64,000 bases of DNA, from contig OY735219.1 of the NCBI GenBank assembly GCA_963457665.1, positions 20,417,119 to 20,481,118 of the forward strand, read 5' to 3'. This document shows positions 12,298 through 26,100 of this stretch, one piece after another. This DNA is from Thysanoteuthis rhombus. Lineage: Eukaryota > Mollusca > Cephalopoda > Oegopsida > Thysanoteuthidae. The notes under the pieces were generated by a model. The model was not told where the DNA came from. It ran no database searches and was given only the letters and a program-made list of their open reading frames with translations. The stretch's first letter is position 1. Each line of letters opens with the position of its first letter. The position numbers and the translations under genes are program-made.

Positions 12298-12879
12298 TAG
12301 TTGGGAACAAATTAATATAGTGCATCCACACCGACCCCGGAGTGGGAACTTGTGATAAATCATAACAGACAATTGATACTTTTCCCGTTCGTGTTTGGTT
12401 TAAGGCTAGGGCTTGGATTTTAGGGTTAGGTTATTTGATTTGAAATTCTGCATCTTGAACGGCGATCATTTTAAAACAGGAAAGGTGACGATTGCCTGAG
12501 ATTATTCATGAATTAAAATCATTTTGATTCATTACAGCCGACGTCGATCTTTTTTTAAATTTGTTGGTCAGTTCCTGGGACGAAGGAGGATGATATTTTA
12601 AGTGGGACAGAAGCAAAATGACAGAGAAGCAGCAAACCCCTTTATTTTGTTGAGAAGAATAAACTCGGTTAAAAAATCTAAATTCAAAGAATATTTCGTT
12701 TTATGTCACTTTGACTCGATGGAACAAATTACAAATTGATTGAAAGCATACAATAAGCTACAATTACAAAATATTTATCATGTAATTCAATATTTAATAT
12801 TCAATTTCAATTATTGATATCTAATGACAGGGCCTGGCATTTTTGACCGGTTTTGTACTAGTTTATTATAAGAGCCGTG

Positions 12880-13060
12880 TGTCACACTAATAGTATCAGT
12901 AATAGCCATCACCCTCTATTATTACCCTCATTAAACTACCAGACTTTTCTCCCCTCTCCCTTACTTTATTAAACAACCCAAATTTCTTTTCAACCTTCTC
13001 ATCGTCCCCATCATACTTATAGTATCAATGGCAGCCATCAGCCAAGCCCACTGTAAGCTG
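12880..13060 (+). repeat. Pyrimidine-rich dispersed repeat P1, short copy
   Basis: A CT-rich stretch with ATTAAACTACC-like words followed by CATACTTATAGTATCAATGG and AGCCATCAGCC. The same words open the 0.6 kb pyrimidine tract at 31100-31740 in STX18 intron 6. Confidence 0.6.
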
Positions 13061-13337
13061 TTATCCTCTTTTTGAATAGAATTTTTGCTCCTATTAAAAA
13101 TATTCCTTGCTTGATTTGATGTTCATAGAATGTAAAAACGATCTGAGTGTTGCGGTAAAGAGCTGCAAAAATAAGATAAAACAAAAACTAATAACAAAAA
13201 AAAAAAACGGGTTATTCACTCAACAGAAACTGACACGAGACCAACATCTTTTGGCAGTATGCCATATTAGGGATGATTGATAAAAAGATGGGAAAAAAGG
13301 GGTGATCAATGAATAAATCACTCACTTTTTGTTGAGT

Positions 13338-14317
13338 CATCATCATCAGTCTTTTAATGTCTGTCATTGGACGTAGACCTTCCCCAAGATTCGCCACAAT
13401 TCTCTATCACAGGCGTCGCAGAGCCAGTACTTTCTGCATTTGTCTAGCTCGTCTCCCCATCTAATATTCCGCCGGCTTCGGTTCCACATATGGTCTCGGG
13501 GGATCCATGTCATGAGTTGCGATGTCCATTGGTTGTCCGCTATTCATGCAACATGGCCAGCCCACTGCCATTTGAGATTTTTAATGGATTCTATGATGTC
13601 CCTGACTTCTGTCTTTTGCCGGATATACTATGCTGTCTTGTGGTCTCTCCATGTGAGGCCCAGCATAATTTTCTCGTGTGCATGTTGCATAGTTCTCAAT
13701 TTGCGGATCTGTCTCTTGGTTAGGTTCCATGTTTCAGCTCCATAAGTGACTATTGGGAGGATGCATTGGTTATACACCCTTCTTTTCAGGATTAATGTGA
13801 TCTTATTTTTGAAGGTTGAGCTTGCTCTGCCAAAGGCTTGTCATCCTAGTGTGATTTTTCACTTGATTTCTTCTTCTTTTGAGGGTTTCATGAGATTCGT
13901 TGTCCTAGGTAGATGTAGTGATCTACTTTCTCCAGTTCTGTGTCTTTGATTTTAATCTCAGTGTTTTTATCTCTGATGTGGTTGTTGCACATGATCTTTG
14001 TCTTGCTGAAGTTAATGTGTTGGCCGACTTTCTTGCTCTCTCCGTTTCATTCATAAATCAACTCAAAGAAAAAGCAGCAGAATATAAACTACCATTTGCC
14101 GTAGCATTTATCAACTTCAAAAAGGTATTTGACTTAGAAGAAATCCCTAAGGTCATGGAGGCCATCACTCGACAAGGTGTAGATCCAGTGTATGTCAAAG
14201 TGCTGAAACATATAAACAATCACAGCAGCTCCTTTATCAGACTACATAAAGACTCGGACCCCTTTCAGCTCCAGAAAGGAGTAAGACAAGGTGATACCAG
14301 CTCACCCAAACTCTTTA
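13338..14317 (-). mobile_element. RTE-like LINE fragment L-A, 3' part reversed, 5' part inverted (twin-priming structure)
   Basis: The minus strand from about 14045 down to 13338 encodes the end of a LINE reverse transcriptase ORF, with HINFSKTKIM, DHYIYLGQRI, a LKWQWAGH block and a final ELWRILGKVY block, broken by frameshifts. It ends in a (TGA)n-type tail at 13338-13350. The adjoining segment 14046-14317 encodes, on the plus strand, an earlier part of the same ORF: AFINFKKVFD and GVRQGDTSSPKLF. The catalytic YADD region that should link the two parts is missing. Opposite orientation of the 5' segment with a small deletion at the break is the signature of twin priming. A GTTGAGT (13331-13337) and GTCGAGT (14318-14324) pair could be the target duplication. 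The clade is judged from the C-terminal motif and is not certain. Confidence 0.7.
14046..14317 (+). pseudogene. Inverted RT-domain piece of LINE L-A
   Basis: About 90 codons in an open plus-strand frame, containing the palm-domain block around AFINFKKVFD and the GVRQGDTSSPKLF block of non-LTR reverse transcriptases. The third catalytic block is absent and the frame runs out in unrelated sequence. It is a dead fragment. Confidence 0.75.
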
Positions 14318-15159
14318 GTCGAGTAGTGATCACTAAAAAATACATAATTTTAGAAAACAAACTTTAACACTTCCAGGCGCCAACTAATACACCAAATTAA
14401 CATACATTGTAAATTGAACCCCTTCTAAAATTTATTCAGCGTGGTAGGGGTTAAAATAATAGAAGAAAACCTTTCTAGATTTAAGGAGAAAACTTTGTAA
14501 ATTGACCAAATACTTAAAAACCTGGGGGAGGGTGTAAAGAAAAGATTTGTAGTTATGATAAAGACTAAATTTGTAAATTTTCAGCCCTCTAGCTCTATCG
14601 AGACAGCCACTACACAACCACCCAGTCTTGCATAAAAACTTAAACCTATCTTGACAGTTTTCGTTAACATTTTCTTAATAGTCAAAAAATTAAGAAATTC
14701 AAAGAACCTAAGACGATCTACAACTATTACTACTTAGAACCTAGTTAACAAAGGAAGGAAGAAAAACTAATAGAATTAAAGAGTTGAACACCTGATGAAA
14801 TTAAAGTTGTTAATGCAGGCTCTGGCAACAGGTAATAGTCTCCACTTATTCAAATAACCAGGCACTTTAACTATGCCAGCATGAGTACATCCACAAAGTG
14901 ACTTTATCATTGGTCATTGCAAACTCACTGCTTAGTCAGGCTGCATAAAACAGTTAATCTTGTTTAGCCTTGATAATGAAAATGGTCTACACTTTGGTCA
15001 ATTTTTAGATGCATCAGCATCTCTACTACTGATGACCGTTACTAACCGACTTACCGAAACAGTCCCAGCTACCACTTTCCCTCCTATATATGTCTGAAAG
15101 TGCAAGGAAATTTAAACTGTTTTTGAGTTGGCAATCCATGAGATTTAACTAGCTCATCT

Positions 15160-15650
15160 ATGGTCTGACTTTTAGACATGTTTGCTATAAGTGGAGAAAG
15201 GTGCATTTTTACAAAATTAATAGATCATATTTTTAGTCCAAAACTTAATGTTAAGAATAGGTAATTGTTCAGATAAGTTCATGAAAACAAGGGAGGAAAC
15301 TTCAGTAGACACTGAGCTGCTGCTTCTAACTTCTTAAACAAATGAAGGAAAACTTCTGCATTTAAAATTTTATTTTATTAAATTTAACTACCAAGGATAA
15401 TTTATTATTTAGGGTTTGTGTTAGCTTTGGAGTACCAAATGAGAAAAAATATTTTCTATATTTTTACACTGAAATGAATATATGTACAGTTGAAATTGGT
15501 ATAAAAAATGATTGAATAAGTTGTCATTTCTAACAGTATTTCTCCATATAAACTCATGTATATAAGTGAACAGTCTTCTATTTATTCCAATACTATACTA
15601 GTTATCTCCGTCATTTTAGCAAAACCCATTTAAACAATTACCAAAAAATA
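15160..15650 (+). repeat. Local duplicate pair, member 1
   Basis: Landmarks GAGCTGCTGC, GTACAGTTGAAATT, TCTAACAGTATTTCTCCA and AGTGAACAGTC recur in the same order at 17155-17560 with divergence. The unit is about 0.4-0.5 kb, of unknown type and noncoding. A short (AAAAT)n run lies between the two members at 15738-15762. Confidence 0.55.
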
Positions 15651-17154
15651 AATGTGGTATTTTTGGCCACTCAACTTACCTGATTCAGAATTAAATCAAC
15701 TTTATTGAACTAATTTTGGGGGCTTATAAAATGAAATGATAAAATAAAATAAAATAAAATAAAGATGACAGTGGCTCTGAAAAAGACATACCTTTTGTTA
15801 ATCTATATTTGATTAACCAATGAGAAAATGTACAAAGACATTGATATCGTAGTGGAAATATTGCTTAGGTTTTTAACAAACAAATCTGACTCAATGAAAT
15901 CCACCCTCCCAATTTTATTAGTTGAAATCTATTCACTATCCATATGGGTGGAATGGATAAATGACTACTACTGTTCACTAATCATCAGCAGCTTTTATGA
16001 ACTATCCTGACTTGAAGTGTGTTCCATGGAACTCTGGTGTCTGTCTTAGCATTCTCCCTCTACATAGTGGCATGGGATGAAACATGTAATAAGCAACTTT
16101 GAGGTAAATGCTGAAGGAAATGAAAAGACTGGTCAGGAAAGAAGTGTAAACAAAGAGATCTAATAATTAAGTGTCGTCATCTGTCCTTGGATAATTGTCT
16201 AAGGAGACAAATGTATCCCATCATGATTTTGGTTCTTGAAAATATAAAATCCTTTCAATTTACAATTGTTTTCTTAAGCCATTAAATGAAAATGAATGCG
16301 TTTTGGCTTTTTATACCCTTTTAAAAAAGAGAAGAGAAAACCAATCACTGTACCTATGTGAATCTACCCAGGGGAAAATATAGAAACTGCCCATGCACAA
16401 CATACTTGGACAAAGTTTGTAGTGATACTAATCTGCAAAAGGACAAACTCAAACTTCCTGAGGAAATTGTGAACATTAAAAGCAGATTTTAGGTCAATAT
16501 CTTTTTCAGTTATCAAATGTTTTTTTTTTTTCGGAACAGCTTTCAGTATCTTATTCTTGGTTGCATCCATTAAATCTTATAGTGTATATTTTGCTCTTCC
16601 TTTATTGAACATTTGGACTATCTCACTTGATAAATTCCAGAAATAAAGGGAAGACACTCTTACTTGGTGAGATAGTTTGCAGTCTACATCTGTACTCCAA
16701 TACATTAATTCCAAAGGATTAGGTAAAGATATGCATTCTAAAGATTAAAAAATATGTAAGAATTTAATTGACAATAAAAATTGGTTTATAGTGGATAATA
16801 GTGTAATTCAATAAATAGAATTCATAAAATCATCCAAAAAAACTCAACTAAAACTCTTGTAAATATGCATTCAATGTCAAGCCTTGCCTGGACTTGCAAA
16901 ATTTAATCTCAACTCATTAGTTATACATAGAGTTTGCGCGTTACTCAGTTTTCTGGCTGAACTTTGCCAGGGCTGGTTCATAACACTGATGCCGCTAATG
17001 CTCCTGGTATTACATTAGTAGAGATAAAAGTTGAAGCTACAATAAAGAAATTTGAAATTACAAAAATATTTCACCAGATTGGAATAAGTTTCACTTATTT
17101 CTTGAATGTAAGTGAAATATTGATAACTTGTTTTGAAAAATTGTAAGAAATAAA

Positions 17155-17560
17155 TATGCTTTGTGGATGATGTTCACAGAAACAGGGGAGGTTACTAATA
17201 TAGACAATTATTTGAGCTGCTGCAAACTAATTACAGAATGAATGAAAGCTGAAAATTTTTAATTGAATTTCACTACAAAGAATAGAGTTAGTAGTAATGC
17301 TTAGGATTAGGGTTGAGGTTGCAATTAAGATTGGATATTTTTTTCACATTTGTAAAACTAAAAAGGTACAGTTGAAATTAATATAAAAGGATTTAATCAT
17401 TTTTCTTTGTCATCTCTAACAGCATTTCTCCACAAGAATTTGTGCAAAAAAGTAAACAGTCCAAGTAATTTACACTGTTATCAGATACAGCATCTATACT
17501 AATTTTTTTTTTGTAAACCTCATCCAAACAATTTACTATAAAATCATCATTTAAATCTTC
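17155..17560 (+). repeat. Local duplicate pair, member 2
   Basis: This is the partner of 15160-15650; shared words include GAGCTGCTGC, GTACAGTTGAAATT and CTAACAGCATTTCTCCA. A tract of T at 17504-17512 and further T-runs follow. Confidence 0.55.
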
Positions 17561-17894
17561 TAAAACATAAAAATAATTAGAAGATATTTTTTTTTTTAAT
17601 CAGTAGCTTGTGTAGTGCAACACAATCTTCCTACCTTAACTTGGTCTCCTGCTACATGAAATTAAGCAGAGTAAATAGTGCTGCGCTTATGTTGTTTGTT
17701 AATCAAATGTGCATTATAATCAGAACCAGTCCTAGGTACCAACAACACAGGCAGTTACAACAGGAGTGCAAGTGCTGGGGGGAACACTTGTCATGTAACC
17801 TAACCTGAATCCATTGCTAGAAATTTAAACAATCATATTTTGTGTATATCGTCAGAGGAAATGAATTCTACTATTCGGAAAGAAAGTCCCATTT

Positions 17895-19210
17895 GGGCTC
17901 ATAATTTCCCCTTTTTCTTCAAAAGTTTATCAAGTGCATTCTCAAATTCAGTCATTGTTTCGGGTAGTACTATATTCCTGGGCAGAGAATTCCGATCCCT
18001 TATAACTTGGTTTGTGAAGGAATATTTATGAATGTCTAGTCTGGCACACCTTTGAGCTCCAGTGGGTGTATATATAGTCAACATCAATCAAACCACGCAT
18101 AACTTTGAATACTTCTATTAAATCTTCTCGTAGCCATATCATTTTCATTGACATCATTCAACACATTTTCTATCTCTTAGGGGTAACTTAAATTCTTGAA
18201 TCACTGAAAAGAGTTCTTTGAATTCTTTCTAGAATATCTGTTTCACATTGGCAATAAAGGTCTCATGTCTGCATTCCATAATCCAAGTGTGGACAAATGA
18301 GAGATTTATAAAAGGGTTGCTAATTTTCCTCACTTCTGTCAACATAAGTTTTTATAATACTTGTGATCTTTTGATCATTCAATATTATTGAATGAGACAT
18401 TCAGTAAACATTGCTTTATACAAAAAACTTACCAGTTGGAGATGGAAAGTTCAATCTTACATGGATATAAAGTGTTATCTTCAAATGTAGTTTTCACAAT
18501 GCTTGACTTTACCATTAGCAAATTGTAAGTAATTCATCACAGGCACTGATAATGAAATATCCAGTGGTCTTTTCTTGTCACAGGTTTGACAGAAATAGTA
18601 TGCACACAGGAAATATCAAGATGGTGATAGAATAGAATAGATTGGATTTCAGGCATTCTCTCATATAGTAATATGAGTTGATAGGTAGGCATGATTAGAA
18701 GGGTATGTGTTTACTAGACATTTAAGGCAGCAACTTTCTGCTTGAATGTTAGAGGAAAAGCCCCTTGTTTTTTGGTTTATGAAATTGGCCAATCAGAAAA
18801 TGCATTATGAAATAGATAGGTTATTAAGAAAACAAGTCATGTCAATATCCAACTTCTTTCTCGCTGTTTTAATAGGTTTAGATCGTGAGGATCTGTGCAT
18901 TATAACACTTAGATCTTTCTTTGTGTCAGTACATTCAATTACATTGATAGTTTTCAATTATTCATTTCTTCCCACCCTTCAATATTGGTGTAATATTTGC
19001 ATTTTCCCCCAGTCCTGTGGAACTATACCTTTATCCAAAATCAACTGAAATATCTACACTAAATGACCTCTTATTTCATCTACAATTTCCTTTACCATAA
19101 TTGAGTAGATTGAATCATCACCTGAGGACTTGGACTTTAAACTTTGAAGTTTTGATTCGGCCTCATCTCTTTTCCCTTTCAGGTCAAAGGGTTCTGTCTA
19201 TTCATTAAAT
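17895..19210 (-). pseudogene. Degenerate LINE reverse transcriptase of a second clade (L2/CR1/Jockey-like)
   Basis: Read on the minus strand, the right end (about 19060-19190) encodes a fragment like the RT entry block, with SLKSKSSGDDSIYS and GIVPQDWGKM. The left end (17899-18130) encodes LIEVFKVMRGLIDVDY followed by LDIHKYSFTN and NSLPRNIVLPETMTEFENAL, which is the typical C-terminal end of LINE ORF2 proteins. The middle contains PHLDYGMQ and ILERIQR-like words with stops and frameshifts. The order is correct for one element of about 1.3 kb on the minus strand, long dead. The YADD block was not recognised. Confidence 0.7.
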
Positions 19211-19839
19211 GAATGAATTTAACTGATTAAAACAGTCAAAATATGAAAATTCCTTGATGTGAATATCATAAGATACTTTACGTTAAGGCACTGAAGTCTA
19301 TCTTTCCTGGGACGCTAGACATCCAAGGACCAACCTTGGTTATAATAAACATTTTTAAGAAAAAAAAATCTGATTCAGGCTTTTCAACTAAGTCGAATAA
19401 CTCTGATCTCACTTTTACTAAAGTCAGACCAAGTTGCCTCCCCTGCAATACGGAGGAAAACGACCACGTCACAAAACTAGAGGGAATCTCATGTATAAAC
19501 TTCCGGTTAACGGTAATTATAAAAATAGAAATAGGTAGACAAATTCGTAACAAAATGAATAATATAAACTCTAAATAATCTGATATGATGAAAAAAATGC
19601 ATTGAATTTTGCAATTTACCATCGATAGAATTTTTGATATCTAGCAAAGTTATATTTGATGAATTAAAACTGATATAGAGAGCATATAAGGTTCATTTTA
19701 GTCTATGTAATATTAAATGATTCACTTGAGATATTGAAAGCATCTTTTTTGAAAGACGTTATATTTTTCGTGATGAATTATAATAGTGGGCATATTTAAG
19801 TGTGTTTTTTTTTCGGAGTAAAAAAAAAAATATCGATGA

Positions 19840-19938
19840 TAAACTGAGACACGAGTTTCGTTCCACTTTGTGATAACACGTGCCGAGTTTTTGGTTATAA
19901 CCCTCGGTTCGTCTCCCGACGAAGTCAGAGTCTTAAAA
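19840..19938 (+). promoter_or_regulatory. STX18 5' UTR and core promoter region
   Basis: The stretch before the STX18 start has more CpG than the flanks. It contains a CACGTG E-box at 19877-19882 and several CG dinucleotides up to 19922. The start site cannot be placed from sequence alone. Confidence 0.35.
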
Positions 19939-20100
19939 ATGGAGATGACAAATGTTTTTAAGGCGACTGTGAAAGCCTTGAAATCCCGTCGGAAAAATAA
20001 TGACAACTCTTCGAATAATAACAATAATGGGGATCTTAAGCATCCATTGGCGAATCAGCCTAAACAAAAGGAAGATTTCGATATGAAAGCTAAAAATGTG
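19939..20100 (+). CDS. STX18: STX18 exon 1 (residues 1-54)
   Basis: Starts at the first ATG, in an AAAAATGG context, and ends before a GTTAGT donor at phase 0. It encodes the conserved [15 protein letters not shown] start and an Asn-rich low-complexity loop. If intron 1 is not removed, the frame stops after four further codons. Confidence 0.92.
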
Positions 20101-23100
20101 GTTAGTGACTTTTGAATCGTATGTTTTAATATAGGAATGTTTTTGTATTCAATTTATTTTCTTTTTTAAAGTTTAAAATATGATACCTGTACAATTTCAA
20201 GCAATGCTTTCTGTACAACCCTGCTTTCGTTTGGATCAATAATATAATAATGTATTAATACAGAATTCGTTTTCTTTGTGGTACTTATACATCAGTATAC
20301 TTTGTTCCGTCTGTCCAAAAAAGGTAATAAAATGTAGATCTTAAATTTGAATTATTGAAATCATAACATGAAATCAATATAAATTTTAAAAATCAATATT
20401 TATATTAATGATTTTTGATGAATATTGAAAAATCTAAAATGTTTTGTTTGTTCGAAACGAGATACTCTGACGGAAAAATACTTGATGTATACATATCTCT
20501 TAAAAGATGAAACATTTCTTATAAGGGGGGAATTATTTAGCTAAAAAGTTTCTTTTGGTGGCCGCTTTTAGAAATTTCGGCACAAATAGTACAAATATAT
20601 AAAGTAGTATTACCGCTCTTTTATTCCTATTAATACATGAAGTATTGTAAACCCTTTCATTTTAACTTATCAGTACAGGTTGGTGCAAAAATAATTGCGT
20701 TTTTTGTTAGTTTAAACTTTGATGCTTTTTTTTTTTTTTGGAAGTACTGTTATTTAACTAAATTCTTGTAATATCCCATTTTAAAGTGTGAATTCAGGGC
20801 TATTTATTTAAACTGTGCAAGTTCAATATGGAAGTAGCTCTCAATAGCTAGGTGTACAGTCAACAAACGTGTTGCTCAACATTGGTTCCAAAAAGAGGCT
20901 TGAAGGAGAAGATGCCCTAAGACATCCAGCTGTGAGGGCCTTTCAGGCAAACCCACACAACTCGAGGGGTTGCAGAAGAACAAAACAGTGAACATTCAAG
21001 AGTTGTTCAACATGTGACACCAATGGCCCTGAATACAAAATAAAGAAAAAGCTTGTGTTGTGTGAATGACCCTGCAGAAATTGAAGAAACAAGGCTGCTA
21101 AGTAGTACCTCACCCAGCTTACTAACTAGACCTCTCTGACCAACTACCACTTTTTCAAGCTTTTCAACCACCTCCTGTAAGGAAAGGTCTTCAACAACAA
21201 GAAGGCAGCTCAAAAAACCTTTGAAGAATTCATACGTTTCAGAACCCTAGAATTCTAGACTTCCAGAATAAATGTTTCTAGGTGTAGCATAGATTCTGAA
21301 GGTTCTTATTACAATTGATAACTTTTACTGTAAGCTGAGATATACTGCTTTAAAGTTGCTGAAAAACTGCAATTATTTTTTTATGCTGTGATTATTATAA
21401 CAGGACTAAAATGCCTTTCCTTGTCGACAATACTACCTCAATATCAGCAAAGAGAAGATACTTCTAAAAATGAGAAATGGGAACAACTTCAGCTCAAGTA
21501 CTCTTTGTTGCGGATTGGAAACTGGTAATTACATGAGCTGGTCAATACATTACACACGAATAAATAAATGCAACCTACCTTTCTTCTTAAGAACATTTAT
21601 CAGGTGTACGGACAAAAGATGTTGCAACAAAAACAGTTTCAGTTCTTGTTACAAGCTCTAGTAACAATTTTGGGAGATACACACAAACTCCTTTCACTAA
21701 ATTCCCCGCATCTAACGATCTTCCAGCTATCCCACAAATAACACCCATTCAGTAGCCACACATATAACGTCATCACTACAAACATCCTAATTTTTTTTGA
21801 TTTTTATCGTGGCTCAGCCCATCTCAGACGATGCGTGAGTAACATAGATCAGAAGAAAAGGATCCCGTAGAGATCCTGACTCGTGTTCCTTTTGTCTAGG
21901 AAAGCCTGGTAAACACCCAACAACACTTAACCACCCGAACTACAAGAATTGGGCATTTCCAGGTGACAGGGACGTGGGTTTGGATCTCACTGAGAGCTTA
22001 TGCTTTAAAAAGACACGTTTTTTGTTTTTTTTTGTTTTGTTTTTTTCTTTTTTTTCCTCTCCAGGTTGAAGCCTGATTCTGAACTGCAGTGGTCTATTTA
22101 ATGTTTTGCTTCTTCTTCTTCTCTTACAGACGCAGAACATAAGTAAACTTAAGGAATTTCTGCTTTTGCATCGGAAGGAATATGTCTGTGCTGGCAGGTG
22201 AGCAAAATAAAATGTTTTCTTTGGGGGGACTGAAATACAAGGTCTTTCTGTAAAATATCCAGTCATTTGATGAAAAATAGTCTACCTAAGGCAATAATGC
22301 CTCAAGGTGGGAACACATTGCTATCACGTCACATGAACTGATCGAAGCTCATGAGGCCCCAAAACCTTGAAAATCAGCATTAGGGTTCTTGTATCATGTC
22401 ACCTCAATGTGATTTTATGTTTTTAATCAAACGTTCTTCCATGACTATATTACAAAAAATTACATCTCCCGCTATTACCCACCCGGCAAATGTGTACAGA
22501 AACAGAAAATGTGAGTCATGAAGTCACATGAGCAGACCAGCAAGAACTCGTGATATCACATGACTTGCAGCTGTTACAATGGTGTGTCTCCTAGAAATTC
22601 AAATATGCATTAAACTGACCTGCACACTACTAATGCTTATTTGAACTTGCATGATAGCAATGTTTTCCAGTGGCATAAGGTACTTCATATCTTGGGTGTG
22701 ATGTGTGCTACAGATGCTCTAGGACGCAAAAATATTTTAGTGTCTCTAAAAAGTAACAGACTAAAAGCTTTTTTAGTACAATGTGGGGAAGATGGTCCCA
22801 ATCGTCAAGTTTCACCCCCACTGATTACTTGTTGTCACAAATACCTAAAAAATTATAAGACATAAAATGATTAATGAAAGAAAAACAAAATTTGGACACT
22901 ATTATCTGCTTTCCATTAATTCTGTAATTTCTACAATGAGGACCACCTTTCCTACATTGTGCTTTTGAAAAGGCTTCAACTGACCTTTGCTTTTCACAGA
23001 GACTAAGATATTTTTACATTTTTATGCATCTGCAGTACACAGCACACCCAAGATACAAAGCACCATATGCTACTGATGTGTTCCCTCCTTTAGTTCCTTC

Positions 23101-26100
23101 AATGTCTGCCCTGTTGGACCTCACAGACTCATCCCAGCATGCCTTTCACTCTTCAAAATGGTTTTCAAAGTCCTCTTTTAATCCATGGTCTTTAATCTCC
23201 TCCCTTTCAATGGTGAAAAGCCAGAAGTCAAATCTGGACAGGGGAGGGTGGATGCTGCAGCAAATGCTGATGCGATGTTCTGCGACTGATTGTTGAATTA
23301 GTTTATAGAAAGGTTACTGGGTACAAAAAAGAATTAATGGAAATATTCTTGTATGTAAGGGATTATCAATCGCTATGGGTGTCTGTCGTGGTTGTTTCCT
23401 CCTTTTTCCTAATTGGATTACGTCATCATTCCTTAATATGTTTCTATGGCTACGGCTTGTGCAGATTCTACCTGGAGGGTATTGGGTTATGGCTTATCTG
23501 ATTATTTAGATTTCACAGGCATAAAAAAAATTATGCATTTCCAAGTTAACAGTCCTAATAAACAATTAATTGCCACTCTTTCTCTATTTCAACATACTTT
23601 TACAAATTCTTTTAGATATTTTCTCATAGTGATAAGGCTTTTACTGACAATTTACTTTATAAAGTTCTACCAATTGCTTGGCCAGAGTAATTACTCACAG
23701 CACATGCCTGGTATAGATCTACATGTGCTGAAACCAATCTATCTTAACCAAAAACACCTTCCTTTATAATCTAATTCCCTAGTTTAAAAGAGTGCTCATG
23801 AGCAATAAAAGAAATGATTTTGATTGAACTTTTGAATTGAAATAGTGATGACTCAGCTTAAATACAAATCATAGTGATGCCTTGGAATGAGCTGTAGCTG
23901 AATTGTCATGGGGGAAAATCAGCCATTTCTAGATGCATCTCTACAGTAGCATCTGTGAATTGGTCCGTCCATCCACAATATGTTAAAAATGAATTTTTAG
24001 CACATGGTAGAAAGAATCTTTTTAGTCTTGCATCTTCACCATGCTCTGAATAAGTTGTTTCTGCCTTTTATGTCATGTTTTAGAAGGGGGTTCAATTTAC
24101 TACACAATTACAATGAGAAACTGAACCCTAACTTTATGAAATTACATCATTCAGAGAAAAAAATCCCCCATTGATGTCATATGAATTTAAAGAAAATGTT
24201 CTGATCAGTCAAATATTCTTTGAGAAGTTATTTTTTTTTTTTTTACCTGACCTCATATTAATTGTGGATCTTTGCAGAAAGTGTCACCTACAAGTGATAT
24301 AAGTAAAAGACTTATTGCATTGGTCGGTGGGATGTGGACGCATTTGGAATAACTATTCTCTTCATTAATGTATTAGAATCCATCAACCTGACTTTGTTTA
24401 TATGTATTGTACATACAGGCTGGACCATTGAGGCTAGAGGGCAGAAATTTTGAACATTTACTCCTTATGTCTAAGAAAGTTCCCCCTCTAAATATGTTTT
24501 TGGGGGGGATTTGCAATGTGAGTTTATGTTAAATTGGTCCCTTAGTTTGGCAACATTTATTTTTTTTAGTTATTGCAGCCCAACAATAAGCTATTGCAGT
24601 AACTTATTCATTGATCACCCCAATTCGAATTTTCTAATTTGCTGCCAAAAGATGTTGGTGACGTGACAGTTTCTATTGAGTGACTAACCAGACTTATTCA
24701 TTTCCTTTCTCTTTTCTTTTTGTAGCCATCTCCTGAATGGATCAAAAATGGAAGATGCTGAAAGAGATCAGATTGACCAAGACTCTGAGAAAATCATCAA
24801 AACTTGTCAAGAAACCATTAAACATTTTAAACAAGAAGGTTGGTAGTTACTCACCTGAACACTAAACTGCTCCTTAACACATTACACTTTTCTCAAGTTA
24901 AGAAATGAAGTATTTTTATCATTCAAACATTTCTTTCTACTATCAACTTCATACTAGGGCAGTGCCCTCTCCAAACGTGCATGTTCTGAAGGAGCCAGAT
25001 TTAATGGTGGGTGGAGCAACCTGCCATTATTGTCATGCAAAGTAATTTTCTGTCCGTTGTTCAAGACTACATCTCCAAAGTATTTCGGTTACTTCTCCTC
25101 AGTGTTGCCAATTTAGATATTTTGTATTTGAATTCAGATCTATAGTTATAGATCTATAATCTGTATTTTTAAATTCATTTTCATTAGATTTTTCTAGAAC
25201 CACTGATCCAAAGAACTTGAAACTTGACACTGAACTACTTTGTGTGCTGACTAATATATCTGGCAAATGTTAACTCTGTACAATGGCCAGTTCTCAAGTA
25301 ATCTCAGTGTATACACATGCACACAGGATCAGACTGATAGATTTCTTCAATTGCCGTTAAATATTGTCGATAATTTTGATTGCATGAACCATAGGAATTT
25401 GGGCCATGCCCTGCCACACTGGCCGATGACATCGTGGGGTGGGGTCTGGTTGACTGGTCACAGCTGTTGTCAATCAGCTCCATTGTATCTTGGTAGATAC
25501 GGGTGTTCACAGTGCTGTAGAGGATAAAATCAGATATGGAATATGCAGACTGAATTTTTTTTTCTTTCTTTTTCTTCCATCTACTGGTATAATAGCTGTG
25601 ATTTTCAGTTCTGTTGACTGCTGTGTGTTAGAGTATTGATACAAGAGGTAAGCTGGCCAAGTTTAACATGCATTCAATTTTTCATCAGGGTAGATCTTTC
25701 TTTCCTACGTGTGAGTGAATTGTCATCCTAGTCCTACAGGTTTATTTCTACTAGTAGTTAGGTAATAGTTTTAAATAAGTCATTTTAAGGTTTTTAACTG
25801 AGTAAGAGTCCAGAGGTTGCACTCAAGTAATAAAGATTTACCATTTATTTGGGGAGTCAGGTTTTAGTCAGTTGAAGGGAGTTTTAACATTGATGGTTAA
25901 GTAAATTAAACTATTTTTCTTTTTGTTAAAATCTACACAGCGATTATTCAATTGGTTATGGAAAGTTATTTCCCATTTTGTTTATATGGCCTTGTCGTCT
26001 GATGTTACCTTTACAAGACTTGGTCTTAAGCTTGCCTCTAAGAGCTGGTGTTTGAGGAGGTTAGGGAGTAGGTCCTTCTAGAAGCAGTCCTGATTAAGTT

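Larger units (their letters stand above)
13208..14670 (-). repeat. Foldback repeat F1, minus orientation, split by a LINE insertion
   Basis: The left part (13208-13330) carries TTCACTCAACAGAAAC and CCAACATCTTTTGGCAG, as in the copies at 33600 and 53300. The right part resumes after the LINE at about 14318 with TGATCACTAAAAA and continues to a TTGACAGTTTTCG end near 14660. The LINE between 13338 and 14317 therefore inserted into this older repeat. Confidence 0.6.
2901..19800. other. Intergenic stretch between FAM184A and STX18
   Basis: About 17 kb with no host coding exon that I can support. It holds the repeats listed separately. The remaining parts (for example 7100-7950, 8200-9050, 12300-12880, 14680-15160 and 16000-17150) are AT-rich with short unmatched open frames and no family signature I recognise. 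Confidence 0.5.

Noticed and set aside
13440..13949. Plus-strand frames of about 100 codons
   Set aside because: They are antisense to the minus-strand LINE C-terminal region.
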